A DNA stretch of 64,000 bases, from assembly GCF_000142905.1 (NCBI RefSeq), contig NW_013657665.1, forward strand, positions 200,164-264,163, in the 5' to 3' direction. The notes under the pieces were generated by a model that saw only the letters and a list, made by a program, of their open reading frames with translations, searched no databases and was not told the DNA's origin. The position numbers and the translations under genes were made by a program. Shown piece after piece: positions 24,001 through 34,876 of this stretch (positions within the stretch are counted from its first letter, which is position 1; every line of letters begins with the position of its first letter). This stretch comes from Thecamonas trahens ATCC 50062 (Eukaryota > Apusozoa > Apusomonadida > Apusomonadidae).

Positions 24001-27000
24001 AACCCAGCCTGGTCGGTCGAGTACGACGACGACGCGGCAGCCTCAGACGACTCGCTCAGCTTGGCAAACCCAGCCTGGTCGGTCGAGTATGACGACGACG
24101 CGGCAGCCTCAGATGCCTCGCTTGGCTTGGCGAACCCAGCCTGGTCGGTCGAGTATGACGACGACGCCGACACTGTCGATGCCGTCGTTTTGGCCTGGAA
24201 ACCGGCGTAGTCGCCTGAGTACGACGACGGTGGAGCGGAGCTGGTGCTCATCGGCACAAACCCAGCCTGGTCGGTCGAGTATGACGACGGCTCAATGGCA
24301 GCCTCGGACGACTCGCTCGGCTTGGCAAAACCAGCCTGGTCAGTCGAGTACAACGATGGCGACGACACTGTCGATGCCGTCGTTTTGGCCTGGAAACCGG
24401 CGTAGTCGCCTGAGTACGACGACGGTACAGCGGAGCTGGCGCTCATCGGCACAAATCCAGCCTGGTCGGTCGAGTACGACGACGACGCGGCAGCCTCAGA
24501 CGACTCGCTCAGCTTGGCAAACCCAGCCTGGTCGGTCGAGTATGACGACGACGCGGCAGCCTCAGATGCCTCGCTTGGCTTGGCGAACCCAGCCTGGTCG
24601 GTCGAGTATGACGACGACGCCGACACTGTCGATGCCGTCGTTTTGGCCTGGAAACCGGCGTAGTCGCCTGAGTACGACGACGGTGGAGCGGAGCTGGTGC
24701 TCATCGGCACAAACCCAGCCTGGTCGGTCGAGTATGACGACGGCTCAATGGCAGCCTCGGACGACTCGCTCGGCTTGGCAAAACCAGCCTGGTCAGTCGA
24801 GTACAACGATGGCGACGACACTGTCGATGCCGTCGTTTTGGCCTGGAAACCGGCGTAGTCGCCTGAGTACGACGACGGTACAGCGGAGCTGGCGCTCATC
24901 GGCACAAATCCAGCCTGGTCGGTCGAGTACGACGACGACGCGGCAGCCTCAGACGACTCGCTCAGCTTGGCAAACCCAGCCTGGTCGGTCGAGTATGACG
25001 ACGACGCGGCAGCCTCAGATGCCTCGCTCGGCTTGGCAAACCCAGCCTGGTCGGTCGAGTACGACGATGGTGCCGACATGGTCGATGCCGCTGTCTTGGC
25101 CTGGAAGCCGGCGTAATCGCCTGAGTACGACGACGGTGCAGCGGAGCTGGCGCTCATCGGCACAAATCCAGCCTGGTCGGTCGAGTATGACGACGGCTCA
25201 ATGGCAGCCTCAGACGACTCGCTCGGCTTGGCAAACCCAGCCTGGTCGGTCGAGTGCGACGATGGCACCGACGCTGTCGATGCCGCTGTCTTGGCCTGGA
25301 AACCAGCGTAATCGCCCGAGTACGACGACGGCGTGGCAGCCTCGGACGACTCGCTCGGCTGGACAAACCCAGCCTGGTCGGTCGAGTACGACGACGGCGC
25401 CGACGCTGTCGATGCCGCTGTCTTGGCGTGAAAGCCAGTATGGTCACCTGAGTAGGACGACGGCGCCGACGTGGTCGATACCGTCGTCTTGACCTGGAAG
25501 CCGGCGTAGTCGCCCGAGTACGACGACGGTGCAGCGGAGCTGGTGCTCATCGGTACGAACCCAGCCTGTTCGGTCGAGTACGACGATGGCACGGCAGCCT
25601 CGGACGCCTCGCTCGGCTTGGCGAACCCAGCCTGGTCGGTCGAGTATGACGACGACGCCGACACTGTCGATGCCGTCGTTTTGGCCTGGAAACCGGCGTA
25701 GTCGCCTGAGTACGACGACGGTGCAGCGGAGCTGGCGCTCATCGGCACAAATCCAGCCTGGTCGGTCGAGTATGACGACGGCTCAATGGCAGCCTCAGAC
25801 GACTCGCTCGGCTTGGCGAACCCAGCCTGGTCGGTCGAGTACGACGATGGTGCCGACATGGTCGATGCCGCTGTTTTGGCCTGGAAACCGGCGTAGTCGC
25901 CTGAGTACGACGACGGTGCGGCGGAGCTGGTGCTCTTCGGCACAGACCCAGCCTGGTCGGTCGAGTACGACGACGACACGGCAGCTTCAGACGACGCGCT
26001 TGGTTTGAAGAGCTTACTCCGGTCCGCCGAGTAGAATGACGACATGCCCATTGGTGTCACAACAGGGTTCTTAAACACTACTGCGTCCGTGCCGGAATAC
26101 GAAGTGGTCGAGACCTCATGGAGCTCCACGCCCGTAGTTGCAGTGTGATCCACCGAGTACGACGACGGCGCCGACACTGTCGATACCGCTGTCTTGGCCT
26201 GGAAACCGGCGTAGTCGCCTGAGTACGACGACGGTGCAGCGGAGCTGGCGCTCATCGGCACAAATCCAGCCTGGTCGGTCGAGTATGACGACGGCTCAAT
26301 GGCAGCCTCAGACGACTCGCTCGGCTTGGCAAACCCAGCCTGGTCGGTCGAGTATGACGATGGTGCCGACATGGTCGATGCCGCTGTCTTGGCCTGGAAA
26401 CCGGCATAGTCGCCAGAGTACGACGACGATGCACCTGACCCCATGTCCTTCGCCTGGAATCCGGTAGCATCTGTGTCGTAGCTGCTGGACTTCGCTGCAA
26501 GTCGCTCCTGCGCTGCTTGGAGTGCTAACGCAATCGAAGCCTCGGCCTCCGCTGCCGCAAGCGCCTCCGCGTCAGCCTTCATATCCTCAAGGTCATCCAC
26601 GTTGTCCTCGAGAGCCGCCACGAGCTTGATGTTGTCGTCAAACACCTCCTCCATGCCTTTGGCAAGTCTGTCCACCTTGACCTTCACGCCAGCCAGATAG
26701 TCGACGACGCCGTGCTTGCGAGCCTCTCCGTCCGTAACAGCAAAAGCCCCACCCACACGTCGCGCAATGACATCAGTGCCATAGTCAGAAGAATCTGGTG
26801 GTGAAGTACTCCGCTTGGCAAAGCTTGCGCCGGCAATTGCATACTCGGTTCCGTACATATCGTCGGAGAGCATTTGCTGCGTGCCAAGGAGCTCGTCCAC
26901 AGGATGACCAGCCACGGTGGCCATACCATCCGTTCGCATGTCGAGTCGGAGATGATTCTCGGCCCCATCCATGCGATCGGTCAATGAGCCGACTTTGTCC

Positions 27001-30000
27001 GTGACAGCGACAGAAGCGGTCTGCATCGACGTCTGTAGGCCACGGATATGTTGGTCAATCAGGTCAAGGTAGTTGAGCATGTCGCTCTCATGAGTTATGC
27101 GCGATGACGAGCTGCTGTATGTTTCAGCTGATGTAGAAGTCAGCGAGTGTGACTCTGACACAGGCTTCGCGTGGAAGCGTGCATACTCGCCTGAGTACGA
27201 TGACGGCTCGATGATGTCTTCAGGTGGCTCACTTGGCTTGGTAAAATCTGCCCTGTCGGTCAGGTGCGATGATGGGGCCGACAACTCCGGCACAGTCGGC
27301 TTGGCCACGAAACCAGCTTGGTCGCCCGAATACGACGACAGAGGAGTCATGACCTCAGATGACTCGCTCGGTTTGAAAAACTCAAAAGCTTCACCACTGT
27401 ATGACGACGCCACGGTCTTGGAAGCAAGTCTGTCGACATGATCAAACACAGCAGCCTCGCCGCTGTACGACGATGGCGCTGACACAGTCGACGGCGCAGC
27501 TCGTGTCTTGTACCCAGCAGCCTCGCCGCTGTACGACGATGGCGCAGCCTCGGACGGCTCACTCCCAGGCGCGTACCCAGCAGCCTCGCCGCTGTACGAT
27601 GATGGCGCTGACACAGTCGATGGCGCAGTCCGTGCCTTGTACCCAGCAGCTTCGCCGCTGTACGATGATGGCGCAGTCTCGGACGGCTCGCTCCCAGGCG
27701 CGTACCCAGCAGCCTCGCCGCTGTACGATGATGGCGCAGACACAGTCGACGGTACAGCCCGTTCTTTGTACCCAGTAGCATCGCCGCTGTACGATGATGG
27801 CGCTGACACAGTCGATGGCGCAGTCCGTGCCTTGTACCCAGCAGCCTCGCCGCTGTACGACGATGGCGCAGCCTCGGACGGCTCACTCCCAGGCGCGTAC
27901 CCAGCAGCCTCGCCGCTGTACGACGATGGCGCAGCCTTGGACGGCGCAGCTCGTGCCTTGTACCGAGCAGCCTCGCCGCTGTACGATGATGGCGCAGCCT
28001 CGGACGGCTCACTCCCAGGCGCGTACCCAGCAGCTTCGCCGCTGTACGATGATGGCGCAGCCTCGGACGGCTCACTCCCAGGCGCGTACCCAGCAGCTTC
28101 GCCGCTGTACGATGATGGCGCAGCCTCGGACGGCTCGCTCCCAGGCGCATACCCAGCAGCCTCGCCGCTGTACGATGATGGCGCTGACACAGTCGATGGC
28201 GCAGTCCGGGCCTTGTACCCAGCAGCCTCGCCGCTGTACGATGATGGCGCAGCCTCGGACGGCTCGCTCCCAGGCGCGTACCCAGCAGCCTCGCCGCTGT
28301 ACGACGATGGTGCAGCCTCGGACGGCGCAGTCCGTGCCTTGTACCCAGCAGCCTCGCCGCTGTACGACGATGGCGCAGCCTCGGACGGCTCACTCCCAGG
28401 CGCGTACCCAGCAGCCTCGCCGCTGTACGATGATGGCGCAGACACAGTCGATGGCGCAGTCCGTGCCTTGTACCCAGCAGCTTCGCCGCTGTACGACGAT
28501 GGCGCAGCCTCGGACGGCTCACTCCCAGGCGCGTACCCAGCAGCCTCGCCGCTGTACGATGATGGCGCTGACACAGTCGATGGCGCAGTCCGGGCCTTGT
28601 ACCCAGCAGCTTCGCCGCTGTACGATGATGGCGCTGACACAGTCGACGGTGCAGTCCGTGCCTTGTACCCAGCAGCCTCGCCGCTGTACGATGATGGCGC
28701 AGACACAGTCGACGGTACAGCCCGTTCTTTGTACCCAGTAGCATCGCCGCTGTACGATGATGGCGCAGACACAGTCGATCGCGCAGCTCGTGCCTTGTAC
28801 CCAGTAGCCTCGCCGCTGTACGATGATGGCGCTGACACAGTCGATGGCGCAGTCCGGGCCTTGTACCCAGCAGCTTCGCCGCTGTACGATGATGGCGCAG
28901 CCTCGGACGGCTCGCTCCCAGGCGCATACCCAGCAGCCTCGCCGCTGTACGATGATGGCGCTGACACAGTCGATGGCGCAGTCCGGGCCTTGTACCCAGC
29001 AGCCTCGCCGCTGTACGATGATGGCGTTGCCTCGGACGGCTCGCTCCCAGGCGCGTACCCAGCAGCCTCGCCGCTGTACGATGATGGCGCAGACACAGTC
29101 GACGGCGCAGCCCGTGCCTCGTACCCAGCAGCCTCGCCGCTGTACGATGATAGCGCAGCCTCGGACGGCTCGCTCCCAGGCGCGTACCCAGCAGCCTCGC
29201 CGCTGTACGATGATGGCGCAGCCTCGGACGGCTCACTCCCAGGCGCGTACCCAACAGCATCGCCGCTGTACGATGATGGCGCAGACACAGTCGACGGTGC
29301 AGCCCGTGCTTTGTACCCAGTAGCCTCGCCGCTGTACGATGATGGCGCAGCCTCGGACGGCTCGCTCCCAGGCGCGTACCCAGCAGCCTCGCCGCTGTAC
29401 GACGATGGCGGAGACACAGTCGACGGTGCAGCTCGTGCCTCGTACCCAGCAGCCTCGCCGCTGTACGATGATAGCGCAGCCTCGGACGGCTCGCTCCCAG
29501 GCGCGTACCCAGCAGCCTCGCCGCTGTACGATGATAGCGCAGCCTCGGACGGCTCGCTCCCAGGCGCGTACCCAGCAGCCTCGCCGCTGTACGATGATGG
29601 CGCAGCCTCGGACGGCTCACTCCCAGGCGCGTACCCAACAGCATCGCCGCTGTACGATGATGGCGCAGACACAGTCGACGGTGCAGCCCGTGCTTTGTAC
29701 CCAGTAGCCTCGCCGCTGTACGATGATGGCGCAGCCTCGGACGGCTCGCTCCCAGGCGCGTACCCAGCAGCCTCGCCGCTGTACGACGATGGCGGAGACA
29801 CAGTCGACGGTGCAGCTCGTGCCTTGTACCCAGCAGCCTCGCCGCTGTACGATGATGGCGCAGCCTCGGACGGCTCGCTCCCAGGCGCGTACCCAGCAGC
29901 CTCGCCACTGTACGATGATGGCGCAGCCTCGGACGGCTCACTCCCAGGCGCGTACCCAGCAGCTTCGCCGCTGTACGATGATGGCGCAGACACAGTCGAT

Positions 30001-33000
30001 GGCGCAGCTCGTGCCTTGTACCCAGCAGCCTCGCCGCTGTACGACGATGGCGCAGCCTCGGACGGCTCACTCCCAGGCGCGTACCCAGCAGCCTCGCCGC
30101 TGTACGATGATGGCGCTGACACAGTCGATGGCGCAGTCCGGGCCTTGTACCCAGCAGCTTCGCCGCTGTACGATGATGGCGCTGACACAGTCGATGGCGC
30201 AGCTCGTGCCTTGTACCCAGCAACCTCGCCGCTGTACGACGATGGCGCAGCCTCGGACGGCTCACTCCCAGGCGCGTACCCAGCAGCCTCGCCGCTGTAC
30301 GATGATGGCGCTGACACAGTCGACGGCGCAGCGCGTGCCTCGTACCCAGCAGCCTCGCCGCTGTACGATGACGGTGCATCCTCGGACGGCTCGTTGCCGG
30401 GTGCGTACCCAGCAGCCTCGCCCGTTAGGGATGACAGCGTTGGATGCCGGCCAGAATTACCAACTGCAGAGCGGTAGATGACGTTGTAGGACGCTTCATA
30501 CATCGACTCCGTACTACCAGGTGCGCGGTACAGCACCCTGGCTGATGCATCATAAGACGAGGTGTCAGGTGCTCGGTACTTGATGGAGTATGACGCGTCA
30601 TACTCAGACGATACGGCATGTGTCGCAGACTTGAAACCCTGACCGTTGTCTTGAACGCTACACGGTGGCGGCAGCGACCTCCTGTAAACCACAGCGTCGG
30701 TGCCGTATTGGATAGAAGAGGAGATAGTATCCTCGTAATCGCCGCTGTGCGATGGCGACAACGCCTCAGTGGCGCCATGCCTGCATGTGAACCCAGTAGC
30801 ATCGCCGCTGTACGATGATGGCGCTGACACAGTCGACGGCGCAGCTCGTGTCTTGTACCCAGCAGCCTCGCCGCTGTACGACGATGGCGCAGCCTCGGAC
30901 GGCTCGCTCCCAGGCGCGTACCCAGCAGCTTCGCCGCTGTACGATGATGGCGCTGACACAGTCGATGGCGCAGCTCGTGCCTTGTACCCAGCAGCCTCGT
31001 CGCTGTACGATGATGGCGCAGCCTCGGACGGCTCGCTCCCAGGCGCGTACCCAGCAGCCTCGCCGCTGTACGATGATGGCGTTGCCTCGGACGGCTCACT
31101 CCCAGGCGCGTACCCAGCAGCTTCGCCGCTGTACGATGATGGCGGAGACACAGTCGACGGTGCAGCCCGTGCTTTGTACCCAGTAGCCTCGCCGCTGTAC
31201 GATGATGGCGCAGCCTCGGACGGCTCACTCCCAGGCGCGTACCCAGCAGCCTCGCCGCTGTACGATGATGGTGCAGACACAGTCGACGGCGCAGCTCGTG
31301 TCTTGTACCCAGCAGCCTCGCCGCTGTACGACGATGGCGCAGCCTCGGACGGCTCACTCCCAGGCGCGTACCCAGCAGCCTCGCCGCTGTACGATGATGG
31401 CGCAGACACAGTCGATGGCGCAGTCCGTGCCTTGTACCCAGCAGCTTCGCCGCTGTACGACGATGGTGCAGCCTCGGAAGGCTCGCTCCCAGGCGCATAC
31501 CCAGCAGCCTCGCCGCTGTACGACGATGGCGCAGCCTCGGACGGCGCAGCTCGTGCCTTGTACCCAGCAGCTTCGCCGCTGTACGACGATGGCGCAGCCT
31601 CGGACGGCTCACTCCCAGGCGCGTACCCAGCAGCTTCGCCGCTGTACGATGATGGCGCAGCCTCGGACGGCTCGCTCCCAGGCGCGTACCCAGCAGCCTC
31701 GCCGCTGTACGATGATGGCGGAGACACAGTCGATCGCGCAGCTCGTGCCTTGTACCCAGTAGCATCGCCGCTGTACGATGATGGCGCAGCCTTGGACGGC
31801 TCACTCCCAGGCGCGTACCCAGCAGCCTCGCCGCTGTACGATGATGGCGCTGACACAGTCGACGGCGCAGCCCGTGCCTCGTACCCAGCAGCCTCGCCGC
31901 TGTACGACAACGGTGGCTTAGACTCGCTACCGCCCAAGGGACCGTTGAACGGTAGCGCGTCCGTACCCCCGTACGATGACGACGACGGCAACGTCTCAGT
32001 GCCACCAGAAAGCGTTTGTGCTGGAGATCGCGACCCAAAGTCACCTGCCGGGTACGCGGAAGTCTCGTCATACGTCGTGCCCGGGACACGAGCATGAACT
32101 ACGTACCGCGAGTCTGACGCCTCGTCGGCAGGAATGCGATACGCCACATTTTCGGGCACGTATCGCGACACATCCTCGACATACGAGACCTCGCCGTCAG
32201 AGGCGCCCTCGAGTCGGTCCGCAGCATCCTCGAGCCCAGCAACTCGCGCCTCCATGTCGTCGAGCGCCTCGTCCACGGCGTCCTGTTCGTCAGCAAGCTT
32301 CTCGGCCACCCGCCGCGCCATCGAGTCAAACGACTTGGCCATCTGCCTCACCTGCTCGCGGAGCGCTTCCTCTGGTCGCGTGCTGCTTGTTTCGGACGAC
32401 TCGTCCGAAAGCACCTGCGTTTGGTGCGGCACGTTGTCCGTGGCATACACAGATCCTGTCGACAGTGGTGACGCTGTCGACTCTGATGACGACGTTGTCT
32501 CCATGAGAGCTGCTGCGATTGCTTCGTCTCCTTTGGCCACAGCAACCTCGGGTACTTTGTCCGCCATGTACTCGGATGAGACGGTGATCGAAGAGAGAGA
32601 CTGCAGAGATCCGTACTCATCCGACCCGAATTCGTCTGACTTGCTCTTGTCCGACCCGTACTCGTACGACTCGTACTCGTACACGCTGCTGTCGCTCCTT
32701 GTCTCCTCGCCCGATTCGGTGTACGCAGGATCGAGCATGCGAGTCTCCGCGACTCCAGCATCGCTCCCCCGTGGCTTTTGCGTCCTGTAGCGCCACGCAT
32801 CGCGCTCTTTGGTGGCGATTGCGTCGAGCTCATCTTGCGATACTGAGCCTGCATGAGGCACAAACGCCCACTGCGACTTGTCCGCAGAACCAGCGCCGTC
32901 CATCACAGGAATAAGCAACATTGTCTCATCCTCGGCCCCGCCCACGCCATGACCATGGCCATTCTCGCCTTCGTCTCCGTGTCCGTGTCGACTCCGTCGC

Positions 33001-33431
33001 ACCCGCCGCCGATGCCTGCCAGCACTACCATGCAGGTGGTGCCGGTGGCCATGCAAGTGCCGCCGGGAATGCTGGTGGTGGTGGCGACGATGGTGATGAT
33101 GATGGCGATGGCCATGATGGCGACGGCCGCCACCGCCACCGCTGTGATGACCGCTGTGATGACCGCTGTGATGACCACTGTGATGACCACTGTGCCGATG
33201 CCGATGCCGATGGCCGTGATACCGCCGATGACTGTCACCTGTGCTGTGTCCGGTACCGTGTCCGTGCCCGTTTCCGTGACGGTGGTACCGCGACGAACGA
33301 TGCCGCCGTGCCTTGACCCGCCGCACCCGATGCGAGTCAAGCGAGTGAGCCCGTGACGAGTGCCCTGATCTCACCAGCTCTTGTGATCCATGGAACTGCT
33401 CCCACGACTCGGCAGAGCCTGCAGAGTCCAT
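12089..33431 (-). CDS. Giant Ser-rich tandem-repeat protein (about 7,100 residues), unknown, probably structural
   Basis: One gene read in three frame segments: 33431 to about 17861, then about 17859 to 15450, then about 15448 to 12089. Restoring one base at 17859-17861 (GGG where other copies have GGGG) and one near 15449 gives an uninterrupted frame of 7,115 codons, counting the 100-N gap as drawn. Order: Gly/His/Arg-rich N-terminus (about 1-165); acidic Ser/Tyr region; coiled coil (about 354-420); repeat block A with a unique island; coiled-coil module 1; block B; module 2; block B again; unique island; block C; block D; Arg/Pro-rich C-terminal 560 residues with RRxPRD repeats. Every block has the core Y-S-x-[DE]-x-A-G-[FY] in units of 19-27 residues. 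No signal peptide, membrane segment or enzyme motif is visible. I know no named family. A CTTACAG site upstream (33489-33495) leaves room for a further 5' exon. Confidence 0.75.
12100..12940 (-). repeat. Degenerate C-terminal RRxPRD repeats of the giant protein
   Basis: About six copies of an Arg-Arg-x-Pro-Arg-Asp core (variants RRLPRDI, RRVPRDE, RRPRDVP, RRPRDEP, RRPVDEP, RRPRIDQ), spaced about 40-75 residues apart. Each is followed by an acidic, Val/Ala-rich stretch. Confidence 0.55.
13800..14815 (-). repeat. Block D tandem repeats (YSKDAAGF type)
   Basis: Units of 27 or 32 residues with core SSYSKDAAGFKPRSSS and linker HEPSPS. Copies differ at a handful of bases, such as CATGGATG versus CGTGGATG. 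Confidence 0.9.
14816..19700 (-). repeat. Block C tandem repeats (YSTDGAGF / YSTDAAGF types)
   Basis: Two interleaved unit types: 19 residues (YSTDGAGFKGRSGESQ) and 23 residues (YSTDAAGFHARSGTAGTESQ). Both sequencing frameshifts and the 15796-15895 gap fall here, as expected in a near-identical array. Confidence 0.9.
15796..15895. other. Assembly gap, 100 N
   Basis: Exactly 100 N inside block C. The reading frame is the same on both sides, but the real length is unknown. Confidence 0.99.
20030..22930 (-). repeat. Block B tandem repeats, second array (YSTDQAGF / YSGDYAGF types)
   Basis: Alternating 20- to 22-residue units, YSTDQAGFAKPSESSEAA, YSTDQAGFVPMSTSSAA and YSGDYAGFQAKTAASTVSA. Higher-order copies several units long recur, for example 21100-21500 and 22000-22400. 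Confidence 0.9.
22931..23530 (-). repeat. Coiled-coil module 2, diverged copy of 26460-27080
   Basis: Encodes a non-repetitive helical region (GYLQLVDNHVRGMEAAM... then LVAALEDNVDDLEDMKADAEAL). About 170 bp at 22933-23101 are nearly identical to 26461-26629, an offset of 3,528 bp. The rest has diverged more. Confidence 0.85.
23710..26430 (-). repeat. Block B tandem repeats, first array
   Basis: Same unit types as the 20030-22930 array. Near 26000-26150 there are a few degenerate units (YGTDAVVF, YSADRSKLF). Confidence 0.9.
26460..27080 (-). repeat. Coiled-coil module 1
   Basis: Encodes NYLDLIDQHIRGLQTSM..., a GYG-type island and LVAALEDNVDDLEDMKADAEAL, with heptad-like Leu/Val/Ala spacing. 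It is paralogous to 22931-23530. Confidence 0.85.
27440..30420 (-). repeat. Block A tandem repeats, second array (YSGEAAGY type)
   Basis: Alternating 21- and 22-residue units YSGEAAGYAPGSEPSEA and YSGEAAGYKARAAPSTVSA. The array is homogeneous enough to be open in several other frames on both strands. Confidence 0.9.
30790..31920 (-). repeat. Block A tandem repeats, first array
   Basis: Same units as 27440-30420, split from it by a unique island (30420-30790) with degenerate copies (YGTDAVVY, YDASYSIKY). Confidence 0.9.
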
Positions 33432-33598
33432 ATGCCAAGTGCCTTGTTGCCGACCTACCCCATTTCCACGCCCACCCACTCCGTCTATCTGTAAGTATCC
33501 CCATGTCCCTTCCCCGTCAACACAACAAGCAACAGTCCAGCAGCTTGCCAGGGAGAAACAGGAAAAGGGAAGAGGAGGGCGAGGGCGAGGGCGAGGGC

Positions 33599-33629
<31 letters not shown>

Positions 33630-33630
33630 G

Positions 33631-33730
33631 NNNNNNNNNNNNNNNNNNNNNNNNNNNNNNNNNNNNNNNNNNNNNNNNNNNNNNNNNNNNNNNNNNNNNN
33701 NNNNNNNNNNNNNNNNNNNNNNNNNNNNNN
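33631..33730. other. Assembly gap, 100 N
   Basis: Exactly 100 N between a 30-G run and an A-rich tract; probably a homopolymer-caused break in assembly. Confidence 0.99.
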
Positions 33731-34568
33731 TAAAAAAAAGAAAAAAAAAAGAAAAAAGAAAAAAAAAAAAAAAAAAAAAAACGTGCTGTGCTTTTCAAAA
33801 AAAAAGCTGTTGGGAGTAGGGAGTAAAAGTGAGGGAGGAGGAATGAAAAAAAGTAAAATGCCTTCGAGTAGGAATGAGCAAGGGTAGATGGGGGAGTCCC
33901 TCCGCCCACCACCCCCCCCCCACCCCCACCCCCACTTTGCACTACCACTAGCCATTCCCTCCTTCCTCCACCCTTCTTCTCCCTACCCACTACCACCACT
34001 ACCATCCCTGCTACTCCCTTTTCCCTTTTTTCCCTCTCAACATACTACAGGACAGAGAGCAGGTTGGCTCTGTGAGTGACCACATAGACTACACACACCC
34101 GCTGGACTACCACCCGCCAGCGACATACCGCACAGATTCCTCCGCCACTGTGTGCGACACACACACCCTTTTCTTCCATATCCTTCACTCACTCACTCAC
34201 ACTCATTCAATCATTCATTTCATTCTCCCATCATATTCCCAATCGATTCCCGCAATCACCGTATCCCCCCCCCCTCCCCCTCTCCATTCAACTCTCCTTC
34301 AGCTAACCGCCGCCCGCCACGGTCACCTTACCCTCCTCCACACCCGCCACTGTCACCCGCGACCACGTTGGAGCACCCCACTCCCACTCCTTCCACCACC
34401 ACCACACACTTCCCCCCACCACCACTACCTACACTCCGCCCCATACCCACACCCTTTCCCCCCACCCACACCCCCCTCTTCCCCCCACACCCTCCCTTAC
34501 GTATGTCCAATCTCTTCCTCCCCCCAACCCCCCCTGCCATTTGCCCAACCCATGCCGCTGGCCGTTGC

Positions 34569-34636
34569 CGAACGAACGAACAAACGAACGAACAAACGAA
34601 CGAACGAACGAACGAACGAACGAACGAACGAACGAA
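34569..34636. repeat. GAAC tetranucleotide microsatellite
   Basis: About 17 copies of CGAA/GAAC with a few AAAC variants. Confidence 0.95.
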
Positions 34637-34876
34637 CCAATGATTTTTCGTTCGGTGGCCATCATGGTCCCCTCCCTCCCCCCCCCCCTCCCTCCTTCCC
34701 TCCTCCCCCCCCTCCCCCCCTCCCCCTCCCTTCCCCCGCCCCTCCCTCTCCCTGCCCATGCCACCTTTGCATGTCAAGACCACCACCACCACCACCCCCT
34801 CTCCCTCCCGTACTCACTCTGTCATGTTGACAGTGGTTGTTGTGGCCGAAGAAAAACCAAGCCAAGGAAGACTGAC

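Larger units (their letters stand above)
33432..34876. other. Divergent intergenic region between the giant gene and its head-to-head partner
   Basis: Holds a G run of 30 ending in a 100-N gap (33631-33730), an A-rich tract (33731-33781), C/CT-rich stretches (33905-34800) and a GAAC tetranucleotide array. No gene is supported; the open frames are low-complexity. Promoters and perhaps 5' exons of both flanking genes should be here. Confidence 0.6.

Noticed and set aside
20030-26430. CRISPR array
   Set aside because: Regular near-identical repeats, but they are in-frame protein-coding tandem units without unique spacers, in a eukaryotic genome.
27508-30477. Plus-strand open frame of 989 codons (and similar ones at 30769-32097 and 20089-20886)
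   Set aside because: These are antisense shadows of block A/B repeats. A stop-free repeat unit is stop-free in every copy, so long frames appear automatically. Only the minus-strand frame runs through the unique islands, coiled coils and C-terminus.
34072-34830. Pro/His/Thr-rich frame upstream of the coiled-coil gene, including NERT repeats
   Set aside because: Translation of CT-rich sequence and the GAAC microsatellite; no codon bias.
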